Positions 46,100 through 54,301 of a DNA stretch of 64,000 nucleotides are shown here, piece by piece. The notes beneath the pieces were generated by a model that worked only from the letters and a program-made list of their open reading frames with translations, made no database searches and was not told the DNA's origin. Made by a program: the position numbers and the translations under genes. Origin of the DNA: Planctomycetaceae bacterium (GTDB lineage Bacteria > Planctomycetota > Planctomycetia > Pirellulales > Pirellulaceae); assembly GCA_027487485.1 (NCBI GenBank), contig JAIYDN010000018.1:124001-188000 (forward strand), given 5' to 3'. Positions within the stretch are counted from its first letter, which is position 1. Each line of letters opens with the position of its first letter.

Positions 46100-47179
46100 G
46101 TGATTGGCGGTGGACTCGCGGGCTGCGCTGTGGCCTGGCAGGCACATTTTCGTGGTCTGAAGGTGTTGCTGATCGACCGGCAAGATCCTGACAGTTCCTC
46201 CAGAGTGGCTGCAGGGCTGGTGACTTCCATCACCGGGGCCAGGGCTGCGGCGAGTTGGAAGTGGGAGGAATTCTATCCAGTTGCCGATAGACTTTACCGC
46301 CAAGTGGAACACACAACGGGCTCGATGTTTTGGAAAGTACAACCCGCCCTGAAGGTCTACGAAAGCATTACAGAAGCCGAACTGTATCAATCTCGTTGGG
46401 GTGACACAGATTCAACCACCTTTGGGACTTCACCGCGTATCTCTCCCGTTGATCAGACAAGTGACCGAATTGGTCTGCACGCACCTTTCGGAGCATGCAT
46501 GATACACCCCTCGGCAAGACTGGAGACGCAGAAATACATCCAGTCAACTCATGATTTCTTCCTACGACACAACGCAATGCAAGTCGTGAATCTCGATCTA
46601 GAATCAGAATTCGATGGTCGCTCCGACGGTATCGTACTTCGATCTTTGGGATGTAAGTCATCCTGTGTTATCTTGTGCCAAGGTGTAGCCGCCCGCGAGA
46701 ACATCTTTTTCAATCGCCTTCCCTTGCATCCTGCTCGCGGTGACATTCTACAGATTGAATCCAAGTCGTTTCGTATCGAGCACGTGGTCCATGGCCAAGG
46801 GTGGCTGGTTCCCACCGATGCCGGCCGCTTTCTTATGGGAGCCACCTACGATCGCACCGAATTAACCGCCGATTGTTCGCAACAAAATCCAAATGCGATG
46901 AAAGCAAGGGAAGATCTGATGAAACGCTGGGAAGCTCTGGTACAAGGTTCGTTTGCCGCCAAGGATCATCTGGTTCTTGGACAACGTGCAGCAGTTAGAC
47001 CTGCAAGTTACGACCGACATCCTCTGATCGGTCAACACGAAACAATCGATCGGATGTACTGCATGAACGGCCTAGGGTCCAAAGGCTCGCTGATGGCGCC
47101 AGGGTTAGCCAATACCATCCTGGACGCAATCGATGGCGCACAAATTCCAAAACACCTTGATTGGAAACGCAGAAAGTAG
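46100..47179 (+). CDS. FAD-dependent oxidoreductase, MnmC(o)-like
   Basis: A DAO-type flavoprotein of about 360 residues. The dinucleotide-binding motif VVIGGGLAGCAVAWQA is at the very start. The C-terminal half carries GWLVPTDAGRFLMGATYDR, GQRAAVRPASYDRHPLIG and NGLGSKGSLMAPGLA, which line up with the FAD domain of E. coli MnmC (GASYHRG, CGVRCATRDHLPMVG, AALGSRGLCSAPL, from memory). That domain removes the carboxymethyl group from cmnm5(s2)U34 of tRNA. The next gene, 14 bases downstream, is an MnmM-like methyltransferase, which strengthens the call. The GTG start at 46100 would cut into the first beta strand; an in-frame ATT at 46079 preceded by AGGG would restore RQFDLVVIGGG. Confidence 0.82.
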   Translation: MIGGGLAGCAVAWQAHFRGLKVLLIDRQDPDSSSRVAAGLVTSITGARAAASWKWEEFYPVADRLYRQVEHTTGSMFWKVQPALKVYESITEAELYQSRWGDTDSTTFGTSPRISPVDQTSDRIGLHAPFGACMIHPSARLETQKYIQSTHDFFLRHNAMQVVNLDLESEFDGRSDGIVLRSLGCKSSCVILCQGVAARENIFFNRLPLHPARGDILQIESKSFRIEHVVHGQGWLVPTDAGRFLMGATYDRTELTADCSQQNPNAMKAREDLMKRWEALVQGSFAAKDHLVLGQRAAVRPASYDRHPLIGQHETIDRMYCMNGLGSKGSLMAPGLANTILDAIDGAQIPKHLDWKRRK

Positions 47180-47192
47180 AAGCAAACATACA

Positions 47193-47765
47193 ATGCATTT
47201 TACGGTTGAAGCCCAAAGCATGGCGAAAGAATATTTGACAGACGGGGCGATTGCGATCGATGCCACGGTTGGCAACGGATTCGATACCCTTTTTCTCGCG
47301 CAGCATGTGGGTGAGGCTGGTTTAGTTTACGGGGTCGATATTCAGTCGGTGGCGATTGAATCCGCCAAACAAAAACTGCAGCAGGCCAACTTGCTTCATC
47401 GCACTCAGCTCGCAGTCATGTCGCACGCAGACTTGCCCGCCCTTATTCTCCCGAAAGATCACGGCCAAGTTTCGGTGGCTATGTTCAACCTGGGCTATCT
47501 ACCCTTCGGCGACAAATCGATTGTCACCATCGCAGCGGCAACACGGCAAGCATTGGATCATACTTTCAGGCTGCTAAAGCTGGGCGGATTGTTGAGCGTG
47601 CTTGCGTACCCTGGACATGCTGGCGGAGCCGAAGAGACCGCCATGATCACTCAGTGGCTCGACCATCACCAGTCCTACTTCGAAGTGAAGCGCTTTCAAG
47701 ATTCGCAAAATACGAATAGCCCAATCCTGTGGTCTATGTCAAAATGCCGTCCTCATTTGCAATGA
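47193..47765 (+). CDS. mnmM: Class I methyltransferase, MnmM/YtqB-like
   Basis: A protein of 190 residues of the rRNA-methylase-like (YtqB) family. AIDATVGNGFDTLFLAQ is the SAM-binding motif I, VYGVDIQSVAIESAK the acidic strand, FNLGYLPFGDKS the catalytic NxxxLP-type segment, and YPGHAGGAEETA the family-specific C-terminal motif. B. subtilis YtqB (MnmM) methylates nm5(s2)U34 to mnm5(s2)U34 in tRNA, replacing the methyltransferase domain of MnmC. ATG 47193 is preferred because a start at 47133 would overlap the flavoprotein gene by almost 50 bases. The upstream MnmC(o)-like oxidase would supply its substrate. The symbol rests on motif likeness, not on a database search. Confidence 0.82.
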   Translation: MHFTVEAQSMAKEYLTDGAIAIDATVGNGFDTLFLAQHVGEAGLVYGVDIQSVAIESAKQKLQQANLLHRTQLAVMSHADLPALILPKDHGQVSVAMFNLGYLPFGDKSIVTIAAATRQALDHTFRLLKLGGLLSVLAYPGHAGGAEETAMITQWLDHHQSYFEVKRFQDSQNTNSPILWSMSKCRPHLQ

Positions 47766-47837
47766 CTTGAAGTTCAGATCAACCTTCTTCACGCCGCCGC
47801 TTCAACCTGGAACTACCCCTGCTCGCAGCCCGACCAC

Positions 47838-48680
47838 ATGAACTTCTTACCGATCATTCAGAGCGTTCAAAACGAATGGGTAAAGTCACTTCGCAAACTT
47901 CACGATCGCGCTGATCGCGTTGAGCGACGGTGTTTTCTCATCGAAGGGACTCATGCGGTCGAAGAGGCGATCGCTACTCAGTGGCCTTTGGTTTCTATTC
48001 TATTCGACACCAAGTGGGCTCAATTGCATTCAGGGATACTTGCTCAGTTGGCATCCCGAGCCAATGCTCCCAAAACCACCTTACAGCCTGTATCGGACGA
48101 TGTTCTACGGAAGCTATCTACCACGAACTCTCCTTGCTCCGTGATCGCGGTCGCATCCATCACCGACCACTCGTTCCAGGAGAGTGAAAAGCAACTTCGT
48201 CCAGAAAATTCATCCTTCGTGCTTGCCGCAGAGTCGCTTCAAGATCCGGGTAATCTTGGAAACTTGATCCGAGTGTCGGCTGCTTCCGGGTTCGGTCGAA
48301 TCGTATTGAGCAGCGACAGCGTCGACCCAACCAATCCAAAAGTGCTTCGGTCAACGGCAGGACAATGGTTCCGTAGCCCACCGATCGTGACCGATACCCT
48401 ACGCGCTTGGATTCGAAAACGCAAATCAGACGGATATCAAGTTTTAGCGGCGTCTGCAGAAGGGCAATCCATGTGGGACTGCGACCTATCTGGCAACACG
48501 ATTGTTCTACTTGGTAACGAAGGTTCTGGCTTAAGCCAAGACCTTCGCTTGGAAGCAACGGGTACGATCGCCATTCCGATGGCGGATGGAGTCGAATCGT
48601 TGAATGTTGCCGTGAGCGGTGCGCTAATTGCTTACGAAGCGGTGCGGCAAAGAAGAGGCAAAGTCGCTGCACCAAACTGA
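47838..48680 (+). CDS. SpoU/TrmH-family RNA 2'-O-methyltransferase
   Basis: A 280-residue SPOUT methyltransferase. The three SpoU motifs are intact: ESLQDPGNLGNLIRVSAASGF (residues 132-152, with the Asn and Arg of motif 1), VLLGNEGSGLS (motif 2, 223-233) and IPMADGVESLNVAVSGALIAYE (motif 3). The N-terminal 100 residues form a substrate-binding domain with RRCFLIEGTHAVEEA, as in RlmB/TrmH-like enzymes. It methylates ribose in rRNA or tRNA; the site is not known. It follows the MnmM gene on the same strand, 72 bases on, so the three genes form an RNA-modification set. Its TGA is the first base triplet of a palindromic repeat. Confidence 0.92.
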   Translation: MNFLPIIQSVQNEWVKSLRKLHDRADRVERRCFLIEGTHAVEEAIATQWPLVSILFDTKWAQLHSGILAQLASRANAPKTTLQPVSDDVLRKLSTTNSPCSVIAVASITDHSFQESEKQLRPENSSFVLAAESLQDPGNLGNLIRVSAASGFGRIVLSSDSVDPTNPKVLRSTAGQWFRSPPIVTDTLRAWIRKRKSDGYQVLAASAEGQSMWDCDLSGNTIVLLGNEGSGLSQDLRLEATGTIAIPMADGVESLNVAVSGALIAYEAVRQRRGKVAAPN

Positions 48681-48750
48681 GCCGCAGGCGCTAGCCGCGA
48701 TTTACACTTTGTTACAAGCAAAACGTAACGCGGCTAGCGCCCACGGCTCA
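48678..48750. repeat. Dispersed GCTAGCGCC palindromic element, copy 2
   Basis: 48678-48699 and 48729-48750 are reverse complements at 20 of 22 positions. The right arm matches 10164-10185 at 21 of 22 bases. The element begins at the stop codon of the SpoU gene and lies between convergent genes, so it may also serve as a transcription terminator. Confidence 0.88.
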
Positions 48751-48762
48751 ACCGAAATTTGG

Positions 48763-50403
48763 CTAGAACCGGTATTGAAGACCGTAGCTGAGCGAATGCA
48801 GAGAGAAGTTGCTTTCTCGCAATTCAAAGCTCGGCCTAGCATCGCCCACCAGTGGTACGCTGGTATTGGCGGACAAGTCTGAATCCAATTGATCTGCGAC
48901 TCGAGCGACCTTCGGAAGCCCAAGATAGGTGTATCCAAATGTTGCATCCAATCGCCGAGTGATTCGGTAGCCCAGCGACACATTGACTTCTGGAGAGATA
49001 ACAAACGTATCGTTCGTGTAGGAACCTCGATTGGTCGCTCGAGCCAAGAGTCCATTGTTAGACTCGGCCACATCAACAACAGTAGTCCTTTGAAAGCCAT
49101 CGATCCCGACGAAAGTTTCCATGTTGCCCAAGCCTAGCTTGACCATTCCAGATAAATTCCAACGGCGATCCTGAATTGCTCCGCTCAATCCCAAAGCCAT
49201 ACCGTTAAACCGACTGGTTGTTTGGAAATGATCCTCCAGTTCAAACGTAGTCGTTCCATTAACCGATCTGGACGCAATTCGAAGATCCTCGGCCAATCGA
49301 GTTGTTTGGTATCCGGCTAGAAATTCTAGGCGTCCCAAACCGTCCCGCCCCACAATGTGGCGGAATAGGATATCGCCCCCATAAAGCTCACTGGAGATAG
49401 TCGCATCGAGACTGCCTTGAATACTGTTTGGGAAAGTGGGCGGACTTAAAGGTGCATTGACAACGATAGTGCTGGGTAAATCGCCCGGTTGCAGGGTAAA
49501 AGGACGCACTACCAATGGTTCCGTTCCCGGTACGCTATTGTACGACAAAGCGTTGTTACCGACATCAAAGAAACGAAGCAGAATACCGCTGTCCGAATTA
49601 GGACCGAAGAACGTACCAAATTCACCACGTATGCCTTGCACACCGTCCTGCAGCACATTCTCACCGCCAAAGAGGACGGTTCTAGTTGGATCATCTTCCG
49701 CACCAGGATCTACGGTCGTTGAAAAAGGACGATTGCGATTGGTGGTTACCAGAGCGGGCAAGTTTTGACCTTCAGGCCAGAACGTAGCCGCTTCAATTTT
49801 GAAGTGAGATCGTCGGAGCAATTGACCAAGAAATCCTAGAGGATAGGCAACCCCATCCGAACCGCAGGGATCACCGCAAGGATCACACGCGGCCGACGTT
49901 TTATGTCGCGTGCGACGCATGCGTTGAGGTTCCGCGAAGTCCATATCGAACTCGCCGACATCCTCCACGCTTTCGTAAACCAGATTCGTTTCGTCACTTT
50001 CGGCAACAGGGATTGCTTGATGCGAATGTGGCACCCCAGCTTGACAGTTCTTGCAACCAGCTTGCTCCACTCGGGAATGCTTCGATGAAGCGACGTTCTT
50101 TGCAGAGACGCTCGAGGCTTGGACAACGGCTTGATCCGCCTGGAGCTTGCCTTCTGCAGTGCTTTTGCGTGCCTTGGTCTTCTCGCGACTTGGGGCTTGG
50201 GAGGAAGCCGAAACGGCGGTTGCTTCGGGTTGATAGAATTCACGATCGGTTTCACGACCCGTTCGAAGCTGGGCTGAGACGGACGAGCTCATCAATAAGC
50301 CAACCGCAGCGACGCACCCGAATCGAAGCCCACTTCGCATGGTACTTTCCATGGCACTTCGTAGAGCACGACGAAGAATGTAATTCTTGGTAACAAAACG
50401 CAT
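48763..50403 (-). CDS. BBP7-type outer-membrane beta-barrel protein
   Basis: A protein of 546 residues. A signal peptide ends near SSSVSAQ. A Lys/Ser/Ala-rich stretch with His/Cys segments (CKNCQAGVPHSHQ, CDPCGDPCGSDG) follows. From about residue 200 there is a beta-barrel region that matches the planctomycete BBP7 family: FKIEAATFWPEGQNLPALVTTN, TVLFGGENVLQDGVQGIRGEFGTFFG, and the C-terminal SFELRESNFSLHSLSYGLQYRF, where a final aromatic residue is typical of outer-membrane proteins. ATG 50403 is used because GGGGG lies six bases before it; the codon at 50424 is TTG. No transport substrate is known for the family. Confidence 0.85.
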   Translation of the reverse strand: MRFVTKNYILRRALRSAMESTMRSGLRFGCVAAVGLLMSSSVSAQLRTGRETDREFYQPEATAVSASSQAPSREKTKARKSTAEGKLQADQAVVQASSVSAKNVASSKHSRVEQAGCKNCQAGVPHSHQAIPVAESDETNLVYESVEDVGEFDMDFAEPQRMRRTRHKTSAACDPCGDPCGSDGVAYPLGFLGQLLRRSHFKIEAATFWPEGQNLPALVTTNRNRPFSTTVDPGAEDDPTRTVLFGGENVLQDGVQGIRGEFGTFFGPNSDSGILLRFFDVGNNALSYNSVPGTEPLVVRPFTLQPGDLPSTIVVNAPLSPPTFPNSIQGSLDATISSELYGGDILFRHIVGRDGLGRLEFLAGYQTTRLAEDLRIASRSVNGTTTFELEDHFQTTSRFNGMALGLSGAIQDRRWNLSGMVKLGLGNMETFVGIDGFQRTTVVDVAESNNGLLARATNRGSYTNDTFVISPEVNVSLGYRITRRLDATFGYTYLGLPKVARVADQLDSDLSANTSVPLVGDARPSFELRESNFSLHSLSYGLQYRF

Positions 50404-50585
50404 TCGACACCCCCGGCATTTCAAGATCTAACGATTGCGACAGCTTTTCGACCTGCGCAAACACTAGGAATGTCATCGGCGATTCCGATTGCGGAAATTA
50501 AGTAAACATGGCAAGTTTTAACGGCCAAACCGGGATGCTAGCAATTGATTCACGACCAACCGCATAGATGGCTGCGTCCCCTGGA

Positions 50586-53435
50586 TCACAACTTGTCTTG
50601 GACAACTCGAATCAGGATCGATGTTGTGGTTGGGTTCCCATCGACATTGGCTCGAAGATGGAACGGGCGAACTTGCTCTGGAACCCATGGTGCTGCCGTA
50701 ATGAACACTTCGCGCGTGGATTGCCCGGCAGGAATCAAAAGACCACTGAGGCCGACATTGTCGACGTAACAACCATGAGGTAGATTCCTTCCACTGTCAT
50801 CGCCGCCAAACGATACATCCCCGAGGTTGTCTCCGCGTTCGATGACCAGCTTCGCTGAAATAGTCTGGCCAGGACGAATGACCAATTCCCCAAGCGCCGG
50901 TGCGGCTGCGTCTTGTTCTAAGCCAACCAGCTTTAGCGGCATGGCGGGTTTCTCGTTGACTTTGACCTTGAGTGACTGAGCCGGCCCGCCAGGGATGGCT
51001 TCCGAGCCGATGCTTCCTTCACAGGTCACTGAAATCGAGAACTCTTTTGGAATCGCAGAAGCGTCACTTGAGCAATGCAGCATTCCAATTGCTTTGTGCT
51101 GTCCCGCTTGAATCACCAAGGGGGACGCCCACGCGACTCCGTCTGGCAGACCCTCTAAGCGTACCTGAATTTCCGAGTCGAAGTCATCGAATCGATCGAC
51201 TGCGATACTAAACTCCGTTCCAGAACCGGGTCTAAGCGTAACCTCTTTTGTTTCCAACCGAAACAGGAATCGAGGGTTCGGACGGCGAATGGAGAGCTTG
51301 TATTTATAGGTATCCCCAGATTGCCCGCGCGCATCGCGAACGCGAACCAAGTATTCACCGTCTTGACTGGGGTGAAAAGTCAACTTGCTGTTCACCCCAT
51401 CGATTCGATTACTATCGTCGTCGTTCGAGTAGTAAACAGGGAATACAGGAAGTCCATTCGGAATTGGCGATTCCTGCGCTGCCAGCTCACGAACAATCCA
51501 TGCAGGTTCATTGAGAGCGTGAGTTGTTGCGGTGGTATCGAAGTAGGTGAAGCGCTTTCCAAAACCAGGATAGACTTTAAAGCCAGAATCGGGGCCTCTG
51601 GGATACAGCCAAAGCTTTACCACTTCCCCGCCGGCATAAAGCAATTCGTTCAGCTCCATGTCTTCCCATCGATGCAGACGGAAATCATCAGCGTTGGTCG
51701 AATCCTTACCTCGAAAGGTAAAGTACGATTCGCGAACAGCTTGAAGACGTGTTCTTAGAATCGGCTGCCCATCTGGTTGCAAGATATCGATCAAGCTATC
51801 CATGGGGCTTCCAGTCGCATCGACCTTCACAACCCATGCTTCGTTCTTCTTGGCAGGAAAGAGATACCAGTCCCCAGAAAGATCTCCTGAAGATTCTGGA
51901 CGTTTCATGTCTTGATCCGCAAGCAATCCTTGCACCTCGACGTCTGTTGGAATGCGAAGCGGCGATTCAGGAGAACGCGGCCCCAACGGTTCTACCACAG
52001 GAGTCATGGCAGGCGAGTTCTCTTTGGTTGCTGTCATCGGGATCGAGGCTGGAACGGCGGACGATTCTTTTTCATCTCTCAGAGCGGGGCCAATCCAACG
52101 CCGTACATCCAGGTTCGTGAGCTTCCCGCTGAGAGTACTTACGGTAATGAATTGCTGGCTGCTATCCCAAACAAGTCCTGACGCAGCGTCCTCGATTTCA
52201 CCAACCACCCCCAAGGGCAAAAGTTCATCGGAGGACCACAATTTAACTTGCTTGTCCTCTCCCACCGTCGCAAGAAAAGCACCGTCCTCGGACAAGCACA
52301 TGGTTGAGACAGGCGCTTCATGTGCGAATGTAGAGAACAACATGGGGCTCACCGATGGCTTATCGATCGATAGCAACTTCCAGATACGAACGCGTTTGTC
52401 CGCTCCTGAAGCGAGAACGCGACTACGAACGGAATCAAAACGAACTGTGTATTGCTCTGCTTCACACTGTCCGAAGGTATCTAATCTTTCGCCATCATGA
52501 ACCCGCCATATCTTGACCGTTTCGTCGGCGCTGGCGCTCGCAAGAACTTGTCCATCGGCACTAAAATCGAGATCATAAATCGCGCCATTGTGACCTTCTA
52601 ATTTGCGAAGCAAGGATCCATCCGCAACGTCCCAAAGCATGATCACTCGATCGTACCCAGCGGTCGCCAATAACTTACCGTCTGCGCTGAGGACGGCCGT
52701 GTAAAGGGTGTCATTGTGTGCTTCGATCACTCGGACAACCTGCACGGATGAAATCGTATTCGAAGGTTTCTCACCGTTCCGTAAAATCGTTGCTTGGCCT
52801 CCGACGCCGGGAATCCCTGAAGCGATTACCGTGAAGCGTCCATCAAGAGTCGTGCGAATCTGCGTTACTTTACCAACGATGTCGATCGGAAGTGGCTGGC
52901 TCCATTGCGACGCTTTTTCGTAAACAGCGTTGTAGCGCCCCACCAACAAGTTACTGTTACCCCCGCGACCGATCGAAGTAATCGGAGACGAACCTCCAAC
53001 ATTGGACGCAATCGGTTTGATACTCAATCTGGCTTTGAGCGGCTGAACTTGATCCGTCCCTTGCGCCCCTTGTTCGATCCACTTACGAACGACATCGATT
53101 TCCTCGCGGCTAGGTTGGACCGAATCTTCCGGAGGCATCTTTGGTTCTTGAGTTCCTTCGACCAATTGAATCAGCAAAGAATCGTCCGCGTTCTTGGACT
53201 GCAGGATCGGGCCTTTGGGTCCACCCTTCGCGATGCTTGCCAGATTGTGGAGTTGGACATCTCCTTGATGATCCGTTTCACTATGACAGCCGACACAATA
53301 CTTAGTCAAAATTGGTTTGACGTCTCGTTGATAGCTCAAGTCGGCTGCAACGAGTTGTACCTGGGGTAACCCCAACGCGAATAATACCGCGAGGTAGGTA
53401 AAAAACAGGCCACCCGTGTTTTTGTGTTGCTTCAT
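50586..53435 (-). CDS. Exported cytochrome c protein with WD40 propeller
   Basis: A 949-residue protein. A signal peptide (LAVLFALGLPQVQLVAA) is followed by a planctomycete cytochrome motif CVGCH (C47, C50, H51) with SETDHQGDVQLHNL. Residues 240-450 hold WD40 blades (LYTAVLSADGKLLATAGYDRVIMLWD, IYDLDFSADGQVLASASADETVKIW, STMCLSEDGAFLATVGEDKQVKLW), forming a propeller. The C-terminal half has pre-peptidase-like beta domains (DGEYLVRVRDARGQSGDTYKYKLSI) and Ig-like sandwiches. Such haem-propeller proteins are a planctomycete speciality; a binding or redox role at the cell surface is probable but unproven. The gene lies on its own between BBP7 and the small Cys protein. Confidence 0.88.
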   Translation of the reverse strand: MKQHKNTGGLFFTYLAVLFALGLPQVQLVAADLSYQRDVKPILTKYCVGCHSETDHQGDVQLHNLASIAKGGPKGPILQSKNADDSLLIQLVEGTQEPKMPPEDSVQPSREEIDVVRKWIEQGAQGTDQVQPLKARLSIKPIASNVGGSSPITSIGRGGNSNLLVGRYNAVYEKASQWSQPLPIDIVGKVTQIRTTLDGRFTVIASGIPGVGGQATILRNGEKPSNTISSVQVVRVIEAHNDTLYTAVLSADGKLLATAGYDRVIMLWDVADGSLLRKLEGHNGAIYDLDFSADGQVLASASADETVKIWRVHDGERLDTFGQCEAEQYTVRFDSVRSRVLASGADKRVRIWKLLSIDKPSVSPMLFSTFAHEAPVSTMCLSEDGAFLATVGEDKQVKLWSSDELLPLGVVGEIEDAASGLVWDSSQQFITVSTLSGKLTNLDVRRWIGPALRDEKESSAVPASIPMTATKENSPAMTPVVEPLGPRSPESPLRIPTDVEVQGLLADQDMKRPESSGDLSGDWYLFPAKKNEAWVVKVDATGSPMDSLIDILQPDGQPILRTRLQAVRESYFTFRGKDSTNADDFRLHRWEDMELNELLYAGGEVVKLWLYPRGPDSGFKVYPGFGKRFTYFDTTATTHALNEPAWIVRELAAQESPIPNGLPVFPVYYSNDDDSNRIDGVNSKLTFHPSQDGEYLVRVRDARGQSGDTYKYKLSIRRPNPRFLFRLETKEVTLRPGSGTEFSIAVDRFDDFDSEIQVRLEGLPDGVAWASPLVIQAGQHKAIGMLHCSSDASAIPKEFSISVTCEGSIGSEAIPGGPAQSLKVKVNEKPAMPLKLVGLEQDAAAPALGELVIRPGQTISAKLVIERGDNLGDVSFGGDDSGRNLPHGCYVDNVGLSGLLIPAGQSTREVFITAAPWVPEQVRPFHLRANVDGNPTTTSILIRVVQDKL

Positions 53436-53616
53436 GATTGTGCTCGGAAACCTAAATGCTGGCCACTCAGTCGTGGCCTTGGTCCAATCAGTTTAACCGC
53501 ATTTTTGTCCGCCAGGTAAGGCGGTTTACGAGCTTGGTGTTTTCCCAACGTGACAACGTCCATGGAACTGACGTTATCACGTTGTTTCAAAATCTTCGAA
53601 ACCGTGCGTTCAAGAC

Positions 53617-53919
53617 CTAGCGATAAAGCACGGTGGCATACCAACCGCCGTTACCGCGGACGACACCGATACCAGTGGGGGTCCGCTGGCCCCAGTAACA
53701 GCACTTGCGCATCGCATCGTCGGCTGACACGGTCGAAAAACCAACGCCTTCGTAACGAGCAGTTCCCATGGAACCACCCACATGCCGCATACGCCCTTCG
53801 GACGCTTGTTGCGTAGCTTTCTGCTTGGCTACACAATGGTCACACGCGACAGCTGATTGTGACAAAACGAGAAACAAACTAGAGACGGCTAACAACGCCA
53901 GAAATGCAAACCTTTGCAT
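53617..53919 (-). CDS. Small secreted cysteine-containing protein
   Basis: About 100 residues from the ATG at 53919 (the longer frame to 54039 has no sensible N-terminus). Residues 1-25 are a signal peptide (RFAFLALLAVSSLFLVLSQSAVA). The mature part begins CDHCVAKQK and ends with STVSADDAMRKCCYWGQRTPTGIGVVRGNGGWYATVLYR. The CDHC and KCCYWGQ segments, with the GGWYATV tail, look like a small planctomycete family, but I cannot name it. The cysteines could form disulfides outside the cytoplasm. Divergent from the secretin-like gene. Confidence 0.65.
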   Translation of the reverse strand: MQRFAFLALLAVSSLFLVLSQSAVACDHCVAKQKATQQASEGRMRHVGGSMGTARYEGVGFSTVSADDAMRKCCYWGQRTPTGIGVVRGNGGWYATVLYR

Positions 53920-54164
53920 CAACTCACTCCGTTCGAGACAACAATCCAAACAGGCTTCCTGCCTGATCATTAAGCGACCTTCATGATCACGAACAGCAAC
54001 ACGTTCACCTTGGAACGGTTTATTGTCAACCGCCAGCATGCTTCAATAATACCACTTGACATCCGTAACTCGTTTGGTGACGAAGATCTACGAACAAAAG
54101 CTTTTTGCATTTTCTTGAACTTTCTACATAAGCGACCATCCTTGGTTTCCTTCAATTACTCTTG

Positions 54165-54193
54165 TTGGTGGTTTCTATCCAGCTTGTTATAAT
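54165..54193 (+). promoter_or_regulatory. Probable promoter of the secretin-like gene
   Basis: TTGGTG (54165-54170), 17 bases, then a perfect TATAAT (54188-54193). It would start transcripts near 54200, leaving a leader of about 100 bases before the ATG at 54302. Confidence 0.5.
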
Positions 54194-54301
54194 GATGGTC
54201 GCTCTCAACTGGTTTCAACATCGAATGCCAGATGATTGCAGATCAATCCCACCTGCCTTGACCGTTCCCACCCACCCGACGCATTCTGCGTCCCACCAAA
54301 A

